64,000 nt of DNA. It comes from Flavobacterium turcicum (GTDB taxonomy: Bacteria > Bacteroidota > Bacteroidia > Flavobacteriales > Flavobacteriaceae). The stretch covers positions 124,001-188,000 of the forward strand of contig NZ_JAAOBY010000003.1 in NCBI RefSeq assembly GCF_011365745.1, in the 5' to 3' direction. The notes beneath the pieces were generated by a model that saw only the letters and a program-made list of their open reading frames with translations, had not been told where the DNA came from and ran no database searches. Below are positions 24,187-32,310 of this stretch, piece after piece. The first letter of the stretch is position 1; the number at the start of each line of letters is the position of its first letter. Both the position numbers and the translations under genes were made by a program.

Positions 24187-26346
24187 ATGAAAACCATATT
24201 TACGCTGTTTTTAGTATTGCTTACCACTTGCATTTTTTCGCAAACTACGATTTCGGGCAAGATAGTCGACCAAAAAGGAAAAGCTATTTCGGGTGCCAAT
24301 GTTTATCTTGAAGGAACTTATGATGGCAGTAGCAGCAATGAACTAGGTCAATTTTCTTTTACGACCACGGCAACAGGACAGCAAATTCTGGTGATTAGCT
24401 CATTGGTTTTTGAAAATTTGCGCACCCCAATTGATTTGGCAAATTACCAAGAAAAAACTTTTACTCTTAGCGAAAACGCTGTTGCTCTCGATGCCGTTGT
24501 AATTACTGCAGGTACATTTGAAGCGGGCGATAAATCGAGAGTTTCGGTTTTAAAACCGCTAGATATTGTGACCACAGCAGGATCAGCAGGGAATATCATT
24601 GCGGCTTTGCAAACCTTACCTGGAACGCAAACAGTAGGCGAGGACGGAAGATTGTTTGTTCGTGGTGGCGAGGCTAATGAAACACAAACATTTGTAGATG
24701 GGATTCGAGTAGCGCAACCTTATGGTGCAACTTCTAACAATTTACCTACTCGTGGCCGATTTTCACCGTTTTTATTTAGCGGAATCGCTTTTTCCACCGG
24801 TGGCTATTCTGCAGAATATGGCGAAGCTTTGTCCAGCGTGTTGTTACTCAATACTCAAGATAATCCAGATCAAAACAAAACCGAAATTAGTTTGATGACC
24901 GTAGGTTTAGGAATGGGGAATACCCAAAAATGGAAAAAGAGTTCCTTGAGCGTAAATGCTAATTATTTGAATCTCGCTCCTTATCAAGCTGCGATTCCTC
25001 AAAACGTAGATTGGAACAGTCCTTTTCAATCATTGTCTGGTGAAACGGTATATCGTTATAATTTCAACAATGGTATTTTAAAAGTATACGCTGCATTTGA
25101 TGCTTCAAAATTTGATATCAATCAAGAAAACATCAATGCTCCAGAGAAAATAAGAGTAGATTTAAACAACGACAATTTCTATTTTAATACGTCTTACAAA
25201 GGAGTTTTTGGGAACAACTGGCAAATCACCTCTGGATTGAGTTATGGCTACAGCAACAATGCCATAAACTTAGATTCAGATAAAGTGACTAATGAAGAAA
25301 ATGCAGCTCATTTAAAAGTGAAGTTGAAAAAAAGTTTCTCAGATCGATTAAAATTGTCTTTTGGAGCTGATTATTTTGTTACCCAATTCCATGAGGATTT
25401 CAGCCAAAATTCAGGTATGATTTTTAACAGTGGATATGATTCAAACATTGCAGCTGTGTACTCTGAGGCTGATATTTTCTTCTCTAAAAAATGGGCTGCA
25501 AAAGTGGGAATACGCGCAGCAAATAATAGTGTTTTAAACGAAAACGCTATTTCGCCAAGAGTTTCTTTTGCATACAAAATGGCTAAAAACAGTCAGTTTT
25601 CATTTGCTTATGGCGATTTTACTCAAACTCCTAACGCTGATTATCTAAAGTATATGTCAAATACTCCTTTAGAAAGTGAAAAAGCATCACATTATCTATT
25701 AAACTTTCAGTATGCTAAAAACGGAAAAACTTTTAGAGCCGAAACCTATTACAAAAATTATCGTGATTTAGTAAAATTTGATACTGATGTAGCTGCATTT
25801 AATTCAAATTATGATAATTCTGGTTCAGGATACGCTACAGGTTTAGACTTGTTTTGGAGAGATGAAAAATCTGTTAAAAATTTAGAATACTGGATTTCCT
25901 ATTCTTATATAGATACCGAAAGAGATTATAGAAATTTCAAGGCCGCAGTTACACCAAGTTTTGTTGCTGATCACAGCTTGTCTATTGTTACAAAATACTT
26001 TATCACAAACTGGAAATCGCAAATAGGATTTACGAATTCCTATAGTTCTGGCCGACCGTACAACAATCCCAATGAAACAAAATTCATGAACGGTAAAACG
26101 AAAGATTTTAACAATTTAAGCTTTAATTGGGCGTATTTATTGGCTCCGCAGAAAATTTTATATTTCTCTGTCTCAAATATTTTAGGAACTCAAAATGTAT
26201 TTGGGTACGAATACGCTAAAAATCCAAACAGCGCTGGCATTTACAACCGTAGAGAAATTATTCCTACTGCAGATCGTTTTTTCTTTGTTGGTTTCTTTTG
26301 GACCATCAGCAAAGATAAAAAAGATAATCAGCTAAGAAATTTATAA
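24187..26346 (+). CDS. TonB-dependent outer-membrane receptor with carboxypeptidase-like N-domain
   Basis: 719 residues from the ATG at 24187; the frame continues upstream, but the signal peptide (MKTIFTLFLVLLTTCIFSQ) fixes this start, which also follows a consensus promoter. Residues 20-105 are the carboxypeptidase-regulatory-like domain (ISGKIVDQKGKAISGANVYL). The plug domain follows (about 115-225: LQTLPGTQTVGEDGRLFVRG, TFVDGIRV), then a beta-barrel. It is shorter than SusC proteins and no SusD gene follows, so it is probably a receptor for a small ligand or a metal complex rather than a glycan. Paired LytTR-like sites upstream and a LytTR regulator gene 5 kb away suggest control by that system. 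An inverted octamer repeat pair follows the stop codon. Confidence 0.87.
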   Translation: MKTIFTLFLVLLTTCIFSQTTISGKIVDQKGKAISGANVYLEGTYDGSSSNELGQFSFTTTATGQQILVISSLVFENLRTPIDLANYQEKTFTLSENAVALDAVVITAGTFEAGDKSRVSVLKPLDIVTTAGSAGNIIAALQTLPGTQTVGEDGRLFVRGGEANETQTFVDGIRVAQPYGATSNNLPTRGRFSPFLFSGIAFSTGGYSAEYGEALSSVLLLNTQDNPDQNKTEISLMTVGLGMGNTQKWKKSSLSVNANYLNLAPYQAAIPQNVDWNSPFQSLSGETVYRYNFNNGILKVYAAFDASKFDINQENINAPEKIRVDLNNDNFYFNTSYKGVFGNNWQITSGLSYGYSNNAINLDSDKVTNEENAAHLKVKLKKSFSDRLKLSFGADYFVTQFHEDFSQNSGMIFNSGYDSNIAAVYSEADIFFSKKWAAKVGIRAANNSVLNENAISPRVSFAYKMAKNSQFSFAYGDFTQTPNADYLKYMSNTPLESEKASHYLLNFQYAKNGKTFRAETYYKNYRDLVKFDTDVAAFNSNYDNSGSGYATGLDLFWRDEKSVKNLEYWISYSYIDTERDYRNFKAAVTPSFVADHSLSIVTKYFITNWKSQIGFTNSYSSGRPYNNPNETKFMNGKTKDFNNLSFNWAYLLAPQKILYFSVSNILGTQNVFGYEYAKNPNSAGIYNRREIIPTADRFFFVGFFWTISKDKKDNQLRNL

Positions 26347-26380
26347 AGGTTCAAAGTCGCAAAGACACTAAGGTACAAAG
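26345..26380 (+). repeat. Degenerate 8-bp repeat array, left arm of a gene-less inverted pair
   Basis: Octamers in register from 26347: AGGTTCAA, AGTCGCAA, AGACACTA, AGGTACAA. It is of the same type as the arrays flanking the four-helix-bundle gene 4.6 kb upstream. Confidence 0.75.
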
Positions 26381-26403
26381 AATGCGAATTTTGAAATTTA
26401 TTA

Positions 26404-26437
26404 CTTTGAACCTCAGAACCTCAGAACCTTTGCAACT
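26404..26437 (-). repeat. Degenerate 8-bp repeat array, right arm of a gene-less inverted pair
   Basis: On the minus strand the octamers read AGTTGCAA, AGGTTCTG, AGGTTCTG, AGGTTCAA. Only 23 bases separate it from the left arm, which it faces in inverted orientation; CTTTGAACC can pair with GGTACAAAG with one mismatch. Confidence 0.75.
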
Positions 26438-26443
26438 AAAAAT

Positions 26444-26473
26444 ACAACTCATCCATTAAATTCTACAGTTCGG
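26444..26473 (+). promoter_or_regulatory. Paired LytTR-type operator upstream of the TPR-like gene
   Basis: Direct repeats ACAACTCAT (26444-26452) and ACAGTTCGG (26465-26473), start to start 21 bp and 33 bp before the minus-7 element. Sequence and all distances match the operator before the TonB receptor gene. Confidence 0.6.
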
Positions 26474-26506
26474 TAGGAATCAATTTTTAAGCTGTAAAAA
26501 GCAATC

Positions 26507-26514
26507 TACTTTTG
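26507..26514 (+). promoter_or_regulatory. Minus-7 element of the TPR-like gene
   Basis: TACTTTTG, identical to the element of the TonB receptor promoter. No good TTTG lies at minus 33, as expected of a promoter that needs an activator. The ATG is at 26578, giving a leader of about 57 bases. Confidence 0.55.
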
Positions 26515-26577
26515 AATCATCAAATAACAACAAGGTTTCAATCGTCACAAAAAAATCAACTTTAAAAACAAAACATC

Positions 26578-27198
26578 ATGAGCAAAATTATCACTATCAT
26601 CGCGTTTCTTATTACTAGTTTATTAAGTGCACAAACACAATTTGAGCAAGGAATGGGCAAAGCCTTACAATTATGGGGCGAAGGAAAATCAACTGAGGCA
26701 ACCGATTTATTGGAGCGTATTGCAGCAGCCGAAAAAAATAGTTGGTTGCCTAATTATTACATTGGCTTGATAAATACCACAACTGCATTCCAAACAAAAG
26801 ATGCCGAAAAATTAAACCTTTTATTGAGCAAAGCACAAAAAGCTATTGACATTGAAATGGATAAAAATCCAAAAAATGCCGAGTTAATTGTAATTCAAGC
26901 TATGATTCACACCGCCTGGATTGCTGCTGACCCAATGACAAACGGTCAAAAATTAGCTGGAACTGTAATGGATTTGTATGCACAGGCAGAAGCACTTGCA
27001 CCGCAAAATCCTCGCGTAATTTTAAACAAAGCCGAATTCGAAATAGGCGGAGCGAAATTCTGGGGAACGGATACCAAACCAATGTGTGCGCAAATTGAAA
27101 AAGCTATCGGACTTTTTGCTACTTTTAAACCTGAAAGTCCATTTGCGCCAAGTTGGGGTTTGAATAACGCCTTAGCTGCTCAAAAAAAATGCAAATAA
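26578..27198 (+). CDS. Periplasmic TPR-like protein
   Basis: 206 residues. A signal peptide ends at LLSAQ (residue 19). The mature protein is helical with tetratricopeptide-like pairs: KALQLWGEGKSTEATDLLER, WLPNYYIGLIN, KAQKAIDIEMDKNPKNAELI and LYAQAEALAPQNPRVILNKA. The CAQIEKAIGLFATFKPESPFAPSWG end recurs in flavobacterial proteins of this type, which are unassigned. It shares its promoter architecture, including both LytTR-like half-sites, with the TonB receptor upstream and so probably belongs to the same regulon. The LytTR two-component genes begin 52 bases downstream and may be read from the same transcript. Confidence 0.8.
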   Translation: MSKIITIIAFLITSLLSAQTQFEQGMGKALQLWGEGKSTEATDLLERIAAAEKNSWLPNYYIGLINTTTAFQTKDAEKLNLLLSKAQKAIDIEMDKNPKNAELIVIQAMIHTAWIAADPMTNGQKLAGTVMDLYAQAEALAPQNPRVILNKAEFEIGGAKFWGTDTKPMCAQIEKAIGLFATFKPESPFAPSWGLNNALAAQKKCK

Positions 27199-27250
27199 AC
27201 ATCATTATTAGTCTTTGCTGAATCTGGCGCAATACAAAACAATACTTAAA

Positions 27251-28582
27251 ATGAACATACTTTATAAACAACTTCAAAAAGTAATTAAACTCACCGTGTT
27301 GATATTTGTTATTATGCAAATCATTAACGCTGTCATGGGAAGCACTGTAAGACTAGACCACCATTTAGTCACACAGTTTTTATTTACTGCCTTGTATACA
27401 TTTTCACTTTATGCAGCAAATGCGGTTTTGTTTATAAAATTAGACTCTTTTTTTACAGATCGATTTTCAATTAAGAGATTGGTAGCAGGTTTTACAGGTT
27501 CTTTTTTAGTTTCATTACTAGTGATTTTCTTAATGCATGTTTTTGAAGTGGTAGTTTATGAAAATCAAACATTTGACTATTTCTTGGCAAACGAAAAACC
27601 TTCAAAATATTTGTTTGCTATCATCATTACTTTTTTTGTAACCCTGTCCGTACACGCTATTTCCTTTTACAAAGCGTATAATGAGAATAAAGTCAAGGAA
27701 CAAAAAATTATTGCAGGTACAGCCAATGCCAAATTCGAGAGTTTAAAAAACCAAATTGATCCGCATTTTTTGTTCAATAGTTTGAATGTTTTGAGTTCTT
27801 TAATCGAAGAAAATCCTGATAATGCACAGCGTTTTACCACCTCTTTATCTAAAATATACCGCTACGTTTTAGAACAAAAAGACAAAGAGCTTGTAAGTGT
27901 TGCCGAGGAATTGGCTTTTGCCAAAACCTATATGAATTTATTGAAAATGCGATTTGAAAACAGCATCACCTTTCAATTACCAACTGATTTTGATAATTTA
28001 GAAGCTAGGGTAGTGCCATTATCCTTGCAATTGTTGCTAGAAAACACCATCAAGCACAATGTAGTAAGTGAAAACAAACCCTTGCAAATTACAATTTACA
28101 TTCAGGATAATTACTTGGTAGTTCAAAACAATTTGCAAAAAAAAGAAGTATTACAAGACCGTCAAGGTGTAGGATTGCAAAACATTGTAAGCCGTTATGC
28201 CTTGCTATCAAAGAGAAAAGTTTTAGTAGAACAAACGGAAACAGACTTTAAAGTGCTGATTCCTATTTTAACCAAACAAATAGCCGCTATGGAAACAAAT
28301 ACAATTAGCAACGAAAATTTAGCGTACGCAAGAGCTAAAGAAAGAGTAGAAAAATTAAAAGGATTTTACGGAAATTTAATTTCGTACTGTATTGTAATCC
28401 CAATTTTAATCATCGTTAACCTGAGTTCGCCACATCCTTTTCAGTGGTTTTGGTTCCCGCTTCTGGGCTGGGGAATGGGACTTACCTTTCATGCACTCGA
28501 GACCTTTGGGTACGGTAAAAATTGGGAAGAACAAAAAATTCAACAGATTTTAAACAAAAACAAAACAAACAAATGGAACTAA
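27251..28582 (+). CDS. LytS/YpdA-type sensor histidine kinase with C-terminal 2TM domain
   Basis: 443 residues from the ATG at 27251 (a TTG 12 codons upstream is less likely). Four membrane segments lie at about 12-30, 40-64, 78-100 and 120-140. The kinase core carries H172 in DPHFLFNSLN, the signature of the His_kinase/LytS class, and a HATPase domain with LLLENTIKHNV and QGVGLQNI. After residue 345 comes an extra 2TM domain (YARAKERVEKLKGFYGNLIS, two membrane segments, GWGMGLTFHAL, WEEQKI) that is repeated as two separate proteins encoded just downstream. It should pass phosphate to the LytTR regulator at 29265. The stop overlaps the next start by 10 bases. The signal is unknown. Confidence 0.88.
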   Translation: MNILYKQLQKVIKLTVLIFVIMQIINAVMGSTVRLDHHLVTQFLFTALYTFSLYAANAVLFIKLDSFFTDRFSIKRLVAGFTGSFLVSLLVIFLMHVFEVVVYENQTFDYFLANEKPSKYLFAIIITFFVTLSVHAISFYKAYNENKVKEQKIIAGTANAKFESLKNQIDPHFLFNSLNVLSSLIEENPDNAQRFTTSLSKIYRYVLEQKDKELVSVAEELAFAKTYMNLLKMRFENSITFQLPTDFDNLEARVVPLSLQLLLENTIKHNVVSENKPLQITIYIQDNYLVVQNNLQKKEVLQDRQGVGLQNIVSRYALLSKRKVLVEQTETDFKVLIPILTKQIAAMETNTISNENLAYARAKERVEKLKGFYGNLISYCIVIPILIIVNLSSPHPFQWFWFPLLGWGMGLTFHALETFGYGKNWEEQKIQQILNKNKTNKWN

Positions 28583-28884
28583 ATAAACCAAACAATAGCG
28601 AATTTGAGCAGTATCAAAGCGCTAAAAAGCAAGTGGAGGAATTAAAAGGGTTTTATTCGCATCTTGCTGCATTTATACTTGTAAATGGAATTCTGATCCT
28701 AATAAATTTTAGATATTCTCCAAACTATTTATTTTTCCTTTGGACTTTCGGAAGTTGGGGAATAGGACTTTTATTTCACGCGATTAGAGTTTTTAATTGG
28801 ATTCCAGTATTCGGAAAAGATTGGGAAGAAAGAAAAATTGAGCAATACATACAAGCAGAGAAAAACAAAACTAATACCTACTAG
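28573..28884 (+). CDS. 2TM domain protein
   Basis: 103 residues from the ATG at 28573, which overlaps the last three codons and stop of the kinase gene. It is one 2TM domain: helix QYQSAKKQVEELKGFYSHLA, two membrane segments (about 33-51 and 58-76), GSWGIGLLFHAIRVF between and after them, and FGKDWEERKIEQYI at the end. It is a clear paralogue of the C-terminal domain of the kinase and of the next gene. In flavobacteria such genes usually accompany LytTR systems; their function is not known, and a role in sensing or in holding the kinase at the membrane is inference. Translational coupling to the kinase is likely. Confidence 0.87.
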   Translation: MELNKPNNSEFEQYQSAKKQVEELKGFYSHLAAFILVNGILILINFRYSPNYLFFLWTFGSWGIGLLFHAIRVFNWIPVFGKDWEERKIEQYIQAEKNKTNTY

Positions 28885-28889
28885 TAATC

Positions 28890-29198
28890 ATGACTACAAC
28901 AGATCAAATAGCATACGATAATGCACTAAAAAGAGTTCGAAAAATTAAGGGTTTTTATACGCACCTTATTGTTTACATTGTTATCAACATTATGATTGTA
29001 GTGTTGAACACACAAAATCTTAAGTCAGACGAAAGCTATTTTCAATGGGGAAATTTTGCAACTGCAATTTTTTGGGGAATTGGTTTGGCCGCACATGGAT
29101 TATCGGTTTTTTTACCTCCAGTATTTTTAGGACGCGACTGGGAAGAGCGTAAAATCAAAGAGCTGATGGAGAAACAAAAAAACTCGAATTGGGAATAA
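28890..29198 (+). CDS. 2TM domain protein
   Basis: 102 residues, five bases after the previous gene. The same 2TM layout is seen: AYDNALKRVRKIKGFYTHLI, membrane segments at about 25-42 and 58-80, WGIGLAAHGLSVF, then LGRDWEERKIKELM. It is the third copy of this domain in a row, counting the tail of the kinase. The loop between the membrane segments is longer than in the first copy (NTQNLKSDESYFQWGNF). The operon continues with the LytTR regulator 66 bases downstream. Function unknown; the conserved WEERKI motif presumably lies in the cytoplasm next to the kinase. Confidence 0.87.
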   Translation: MTTTDQIAYDNALKRVRKIKGFYTHLIVYIVINIMIVVLNTQNLKSDESYFQWGNFATAIFWGIGLAAHGLSVFLPPVFLGRDWEERKIKELMEKQKNSNWE

Positions 29199-29264
29199 CT
29201 AAATTCTTATTTTTACTCAGAAATAAAAGCCAAACGATCATTTGTAAAACAAGCATAACCATTC

Positions 29265-30032
29265 ATGACAACATTAATTATAGAAGACGAAAAACCAGCT
29301 GCACGACTTTTACAACGTAAAGTAGAAAAGTTAGGCGTACAAGTGCAAACGATGCTTCACTCTGTAGAGGAGGCGGTGGAATGGTTTTCTACAAACGAAC
29401 ATCCGGACTTGATTTTTCTAGATATTCAGCTATCGGATGGATTATCGTTTGAAATTTTCGAAAAAGTTGAAATTAAAAGTGCTGTCATTTTTACAACGGC
29501 TTATGATGAATATGCCTTGCGAGCTTTTAAGTTAAACAGTATTGACTACCTCTTGAAACCAATTGATGAAGATGATCTTGAAGTTGCGGTAAGTAAATTC
29601 AAATCATTGTTGCCCAAAGAAGTAGTGTCTACTCCAAACCTAGGAATCGATTTTGAACAAATCAAAAAAATGCTGGCTAATCCGTTTGACAAAAGCTACA
29701 AGAAACGCTTTACTGTAAAAATTGGTCAGCATTTAAAAGTAGTAGCAGTCGACGAAATTGAATGTATATTTAGCGAAAACAAAGGAACATACTTGCATAC
29801 TGTTGACAATCGGAATTACTTGATTGAGTCTACTTTGGAGCAGCTTGAGCAAGAATTAGATCCTAAAGATTTTTATCGCATTAGCCGAAAATTTATTGTG
29901 CCAATGAAAGCCATTAAAGAAATAGTAATGTATAGTAACTCTCGCTTGCGCGTTGTGCTACCTACGTACAAGGATGATGAGGTAATTGTAAGCCGCGAAA
30001 AAGTGGCTGATTTTAAAAATTGGTTGGGATAA
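29265..30032 (+). CDS. LytTR-family response regulator
   Basis: 255 residues. Receiver domain at 1-115 with acidic residues E7-D8, phospho-acceptor D53 in LIFLDIQL, FTTAYDEYALRAF and the LLKPID lysine. The LytTR DNA-binding domain covers about 150-255: FTVKIGQHLKVVAVDEIECI, then FYRISRKFIVPMKAI and the RLRVVLP strand. LytTR domains bind pairs of 9-bp direct repeats about 21 bp apart, and two such pairs with identical geometry stand upstream of the TonB receptor (24092) and TPR-like (26444) genes, making these its most likely targets. The gene ends the operon of the kinase and two 2TM proteins. Confidence 0.92.
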   Translation: MTTLIIEDEKPAARLLQRKVEKLGVQVQTMLHSVEEAVEWFSTNEHPDLIFLDIQLSDGLSFEIFEKVEIKSAVIFTTAYDEYALRAFKLNSIDYLLKPIDEDDLEVAVSKFKSLLPKEVVSTPNLGIDFEQIKKMLANPFDKSYKKRFTVKIGQHLKVVAVDEIECIFSENKGTYLHTVDNRNYLIESTLEQLEQELDPKDFYRISRKFIVPMKAIKEIVMYSNSRLRVVLPTYKDDEVIVSREKVADFKNWLG

Positions 30033-30075
30033 AAATGGGTTAGTTAGCATATTTTATGACTAAACAGAATTGCGT

Positions 30076-31002
30076 ATGAATGTTGTAGAAAAACTACAGG
30101 AAATTATAAGAGTTCAAGAAGAACAAACTAAAATAAAATTTGGGACACTGAATGAGCCAATTGACAGTAATGCGATTCAAGAAATTGAAGCCTTGCTAGA
30201 GGAAAAATTACCAAATGAAATTATAGCACTTTATGAATATGCAAATGGGCAGAATGATAGTGGCAATGGGATTTTTTTTGGAGAAAAATTTTGCAACTCG
30301 GAGGAAATTATTCGACAATTAAATTTCAGTAGAACTCTAATAAAGTATGAAGAAAATACCATTGCTAACCCTGATCAATCAGATTATTTAATAAAGAAAA
30401 TTGTTGCTTTCTACGCCAAATTGGCACCTAAAAGCAGCTTTTTTGGCTTAAAAAAAGCTTGGTATAAAATAGAATTTCAATGTGGGCTCAATAGTTTTGG
30501 AGGTCCTTATCTTTATAAATCTGAAAGCACAACAGCTCATAACAGAGAGATAATGCGGGTAGATACAAGCGAAATTGAAGAATGCGTCAATGATTTATAT
30601 AATCTTGAACAGCCAACTTATCGCTGGGACGAGTTACGATTTGTGATTTTTTCAGATGGAAACTACGAATTGGAACGATTTGCATACGACTTTGATAATG
30701 AAATTCCGTTCACGTCAACTCCGTCGCAAGCAATCAAACAAAAATATTTTCATTATAAATGGTTGCCTATATTTTCAGATTATGCTGGAAACTATATCGG
30801 AATCGATCTTGACCCTGATTCAAAAGGAAAAAGGGGACAAGTTATCAACTTTGGTCGAGATGAAGAAGACATGTTCGTGTTGGCAGAAAATCTCGAAGAT
30901 TTGTTCGATAAGATATTAAATGAATTTGCTAAAGCAGAAAATAGCGTACTAAATTCTGAAAATCATTTGCACGAAATTTTAAAAGATCTTGTTTCGAAAT
31001 AA
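30076..31002 (+). CDS. SMI1/KNR4 (SUKH) family protein
   Basis: 308 residues from the ATG at 30076; a TTG two codons earlier is less likely. The SUKH fold is recognised from EIEALLEEKLPNEIIALYEY followed by ANGQND, then after a variable insert WLPIFSDYAGNYIGIDLDPD, GQVINFGRDEEDMFVLAENL and a final helix. SUKH proteins are immunity proteins for contact-dependent toxins in many bacteria, but solitary copies also occur with no toxin partner. There is no toxin gene or Rhs/T6SS gene here, so the immunity role is family knowledge only. A 56-residue insert between the two conserved parts (about 80-190) is long for the family. It follows the LytTR gene by 43 bases. Confidence 0.82.
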   Translation: MNVVEKLQEIIRVQEEQTKIKFGTLNEPIDSNAIQEIEALLEEKLPNEIIALYEYANGQNDSGNGIFFGEKFCNSEEIIRQLNFSRTLIKYEENTIANPDQSDYLIKKIVAFYAKLAPKSSFFGLKKAWYKIEFQCGLNSFGGPYLYKSESTTAHNREIMRVDTSEIEECVNDLYNLEQPTYRWDELRFVIFSDGNYELERFAYDFDNEIPFTSTPSQAIKQKYFHYKWLPIFSDYAGNYIGIDLDPDSKGKRGQVINFGRDEEDMFVLAENLEDLFDKILNEFAKAENSVLNSENHLHEILKDLVSK

Positions 31003-31089
31003 ACACTTTTTTACGGTTATGAACTATCAACTTTTCTTTTAATAATAGTCTGAAAATGTTTATTATTCTACAATCAAAAGTTCATTGAT

Positions 31090-31209
31090 ATGAAGAAATT
31101 TTTTAAAATTTTATTTTTATTGGCAACTGTTTATTTACTTGTTCCTTATACTATAAGGTCTATTTGGAAAGATAATGCAACCTCACTTCAAAAACATTTC
31201 TTTACTTGA
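31090..31209 (+). CDS. Tiny single-span membrane protein (hypothetical)
   Basis: A 39-codon ORF: a basic start MKKFFKI, a hydrophobic stretch of about 18 residues (LFLLATVYLLVP region) and a polar tail rich in K, D and Q. It could be a short membrane protein or a signal peptide of a decayed gene. No homologue is known to me. A second small ORF overlaps its end in the next frame. Confidence 0.35.
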   Translation: MKKFFKILFLLATVYLLVPYTIRSIWKDNATSLQKHFFT

Positions 31210-31297
31210 CTATTTTTGGATTGGCCTTATTTTAATTGTGATGATACTCCTCAATTTTAAATGGTTATTTTGGGACAAATTAAAAAGAAAAAAATAA
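31175..31297 (+). CDS. Tiny single-span membrane protein overlapping the previous ORF (hypothetical)
   Basis: A 40-codon ORF that begins inside the preceding one, shifted by one base. One membrane helix (YFWIGLILIVMILLNF) is followed by a basic tail KWLFWDKLKRKK, the arrangement of small inner-membrane proteins. The two ORFs together might be one two-span protein split by a frameshift, or two coupled peptides. Support is hydropathy only. The following 190 bases up to the next gene hold nothing that I can identify. Confidence 0.35.
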   Translation: MQPHFKNISLLDYFWIGLILIVMILLNFKWLFWDKLKRKK

Positions 31298-31489
31298 TCG
31301 GTTTAACTATATTTAAATCTTAGTTAGTTGCTGATAAATAACTTTATAAAAATTCACCGACCATTAGATAGTTGGCTTTATTGATAGAAAAGCTTATCAA
31401 AACAATTCATATTTAACTTTAATATAAAAGAAGATAAATACTGGTTTTTAGTGCTTTAGTGTAGAGTTATAGATTATATCTATGTTGGT

Positions 31490-32263
31490 TTAAACCTTGA
31501 AGAATGTTTTTCGAATAGCAATTAAAACCAAAATAAACCCTGTGTAAAAAATGAAAAACGGGATAATCCATTCTACTTTATCAAAGGCAAGTAAAGCGGC
31601 AATTAGTAGAAGTTGAAAACCCAAACCATAAATAGAAAGTAAGGTCATGAACCAGTTAGGGAATGTTTTTACTTTGTACGCATCAGCATCAAGCGTGTGG
31701 ATGATTTTGTCAAACAAGCCATAAACAACAGTATAAATTTTGAACAAAATATCTACTGATTTTTGCGTTTCGCCAGGCAAAGCACGTGGCGATTTGTATT
31801 CGAATATTTTGCTTGTTGTATCACCGCCAACTGATTTATTACGTAAAATAACGTAATAATAATTATACAATGTGCCTTGCAGCTGAATACCAAAAAAGGC
31901 TAGCAATGTTGGTAACAAAGTTGTTTTTGAGATGTAACAGATTGTCATCAAAAACATAAAATTTAGGATAATGTCAAACACACTATCTAAGTACCTTCCG
32001 GTGTATGATGGAGTATTATTGAGTCGAGCCAATTCGCCATCAGCGGCATCAATGCCTGACTTTAGAACAATAAAAAAAGCAGCCCAAACATAAGCGCCTA
32101 CTAGCATACAATAAATGGCTGTTAAACCCGAAAGGCCAAAAAGTAATGTAACGTGTATGGGCGTAAAGCGAGTGTTTTTTAATTGATTGGCAAGCAATCT
32201 TCCAAATGATCTTCCGTAATCAGACAAATCTAAAAACTGATCTTGGCTAGCAAGTTTTGACAT
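31490..32263 (-). CDS. CDP-alcohol phosphatidyltransferase family protein
   Basis: 257 residues with five or six membrane helices. The complete active-site motif D-x2-DG-x2-AR-x8-G-x3-D-x3-D is present at D72, D75, G76, A79, R80, G89, D93 and D97. Such enzymes join a CDP-activated lipid to an alcohol in the inner membrane; this one cannot be assigned to serine, glycerol, inositol or another acceptor by sequence. It is longer than PgsA (about 180-200), with extra helices and loop at 130-190. The heme A synthase gene lies 47 bases upstream on the same strand, close enough for co-transcription, though no functional link is evident. Confidence 0.87.
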   Translation of the reverse strand: MSKLASQDQFLDLSDYGRSFGRLLANQLKNTRFTPIHVTLLFGLSGLTAIYCMLVGAYVWAAFFIVLKSGIDAADGELARLNNTPSYTGRYLDSVFDIILNFMFLMTICYISKTTLLPTLLAFFGIQLQGTLYNYYYVILRNKSVGGDTTSKIFEYKSPRALPGETQKSVDILFKIYTVVYGLFDKIIHTLDADAYKVKTFPNWFMTLLSIYGLGFQLLLIAALLAFDKVEWIIPFFIFYTGFILVLIAIRKTFFKV

Positions 32264-32310
32264 TTTAATTTTAAATAGGCAACAAGAACTGCGACAATAT
32301 AGTCAGGGTA

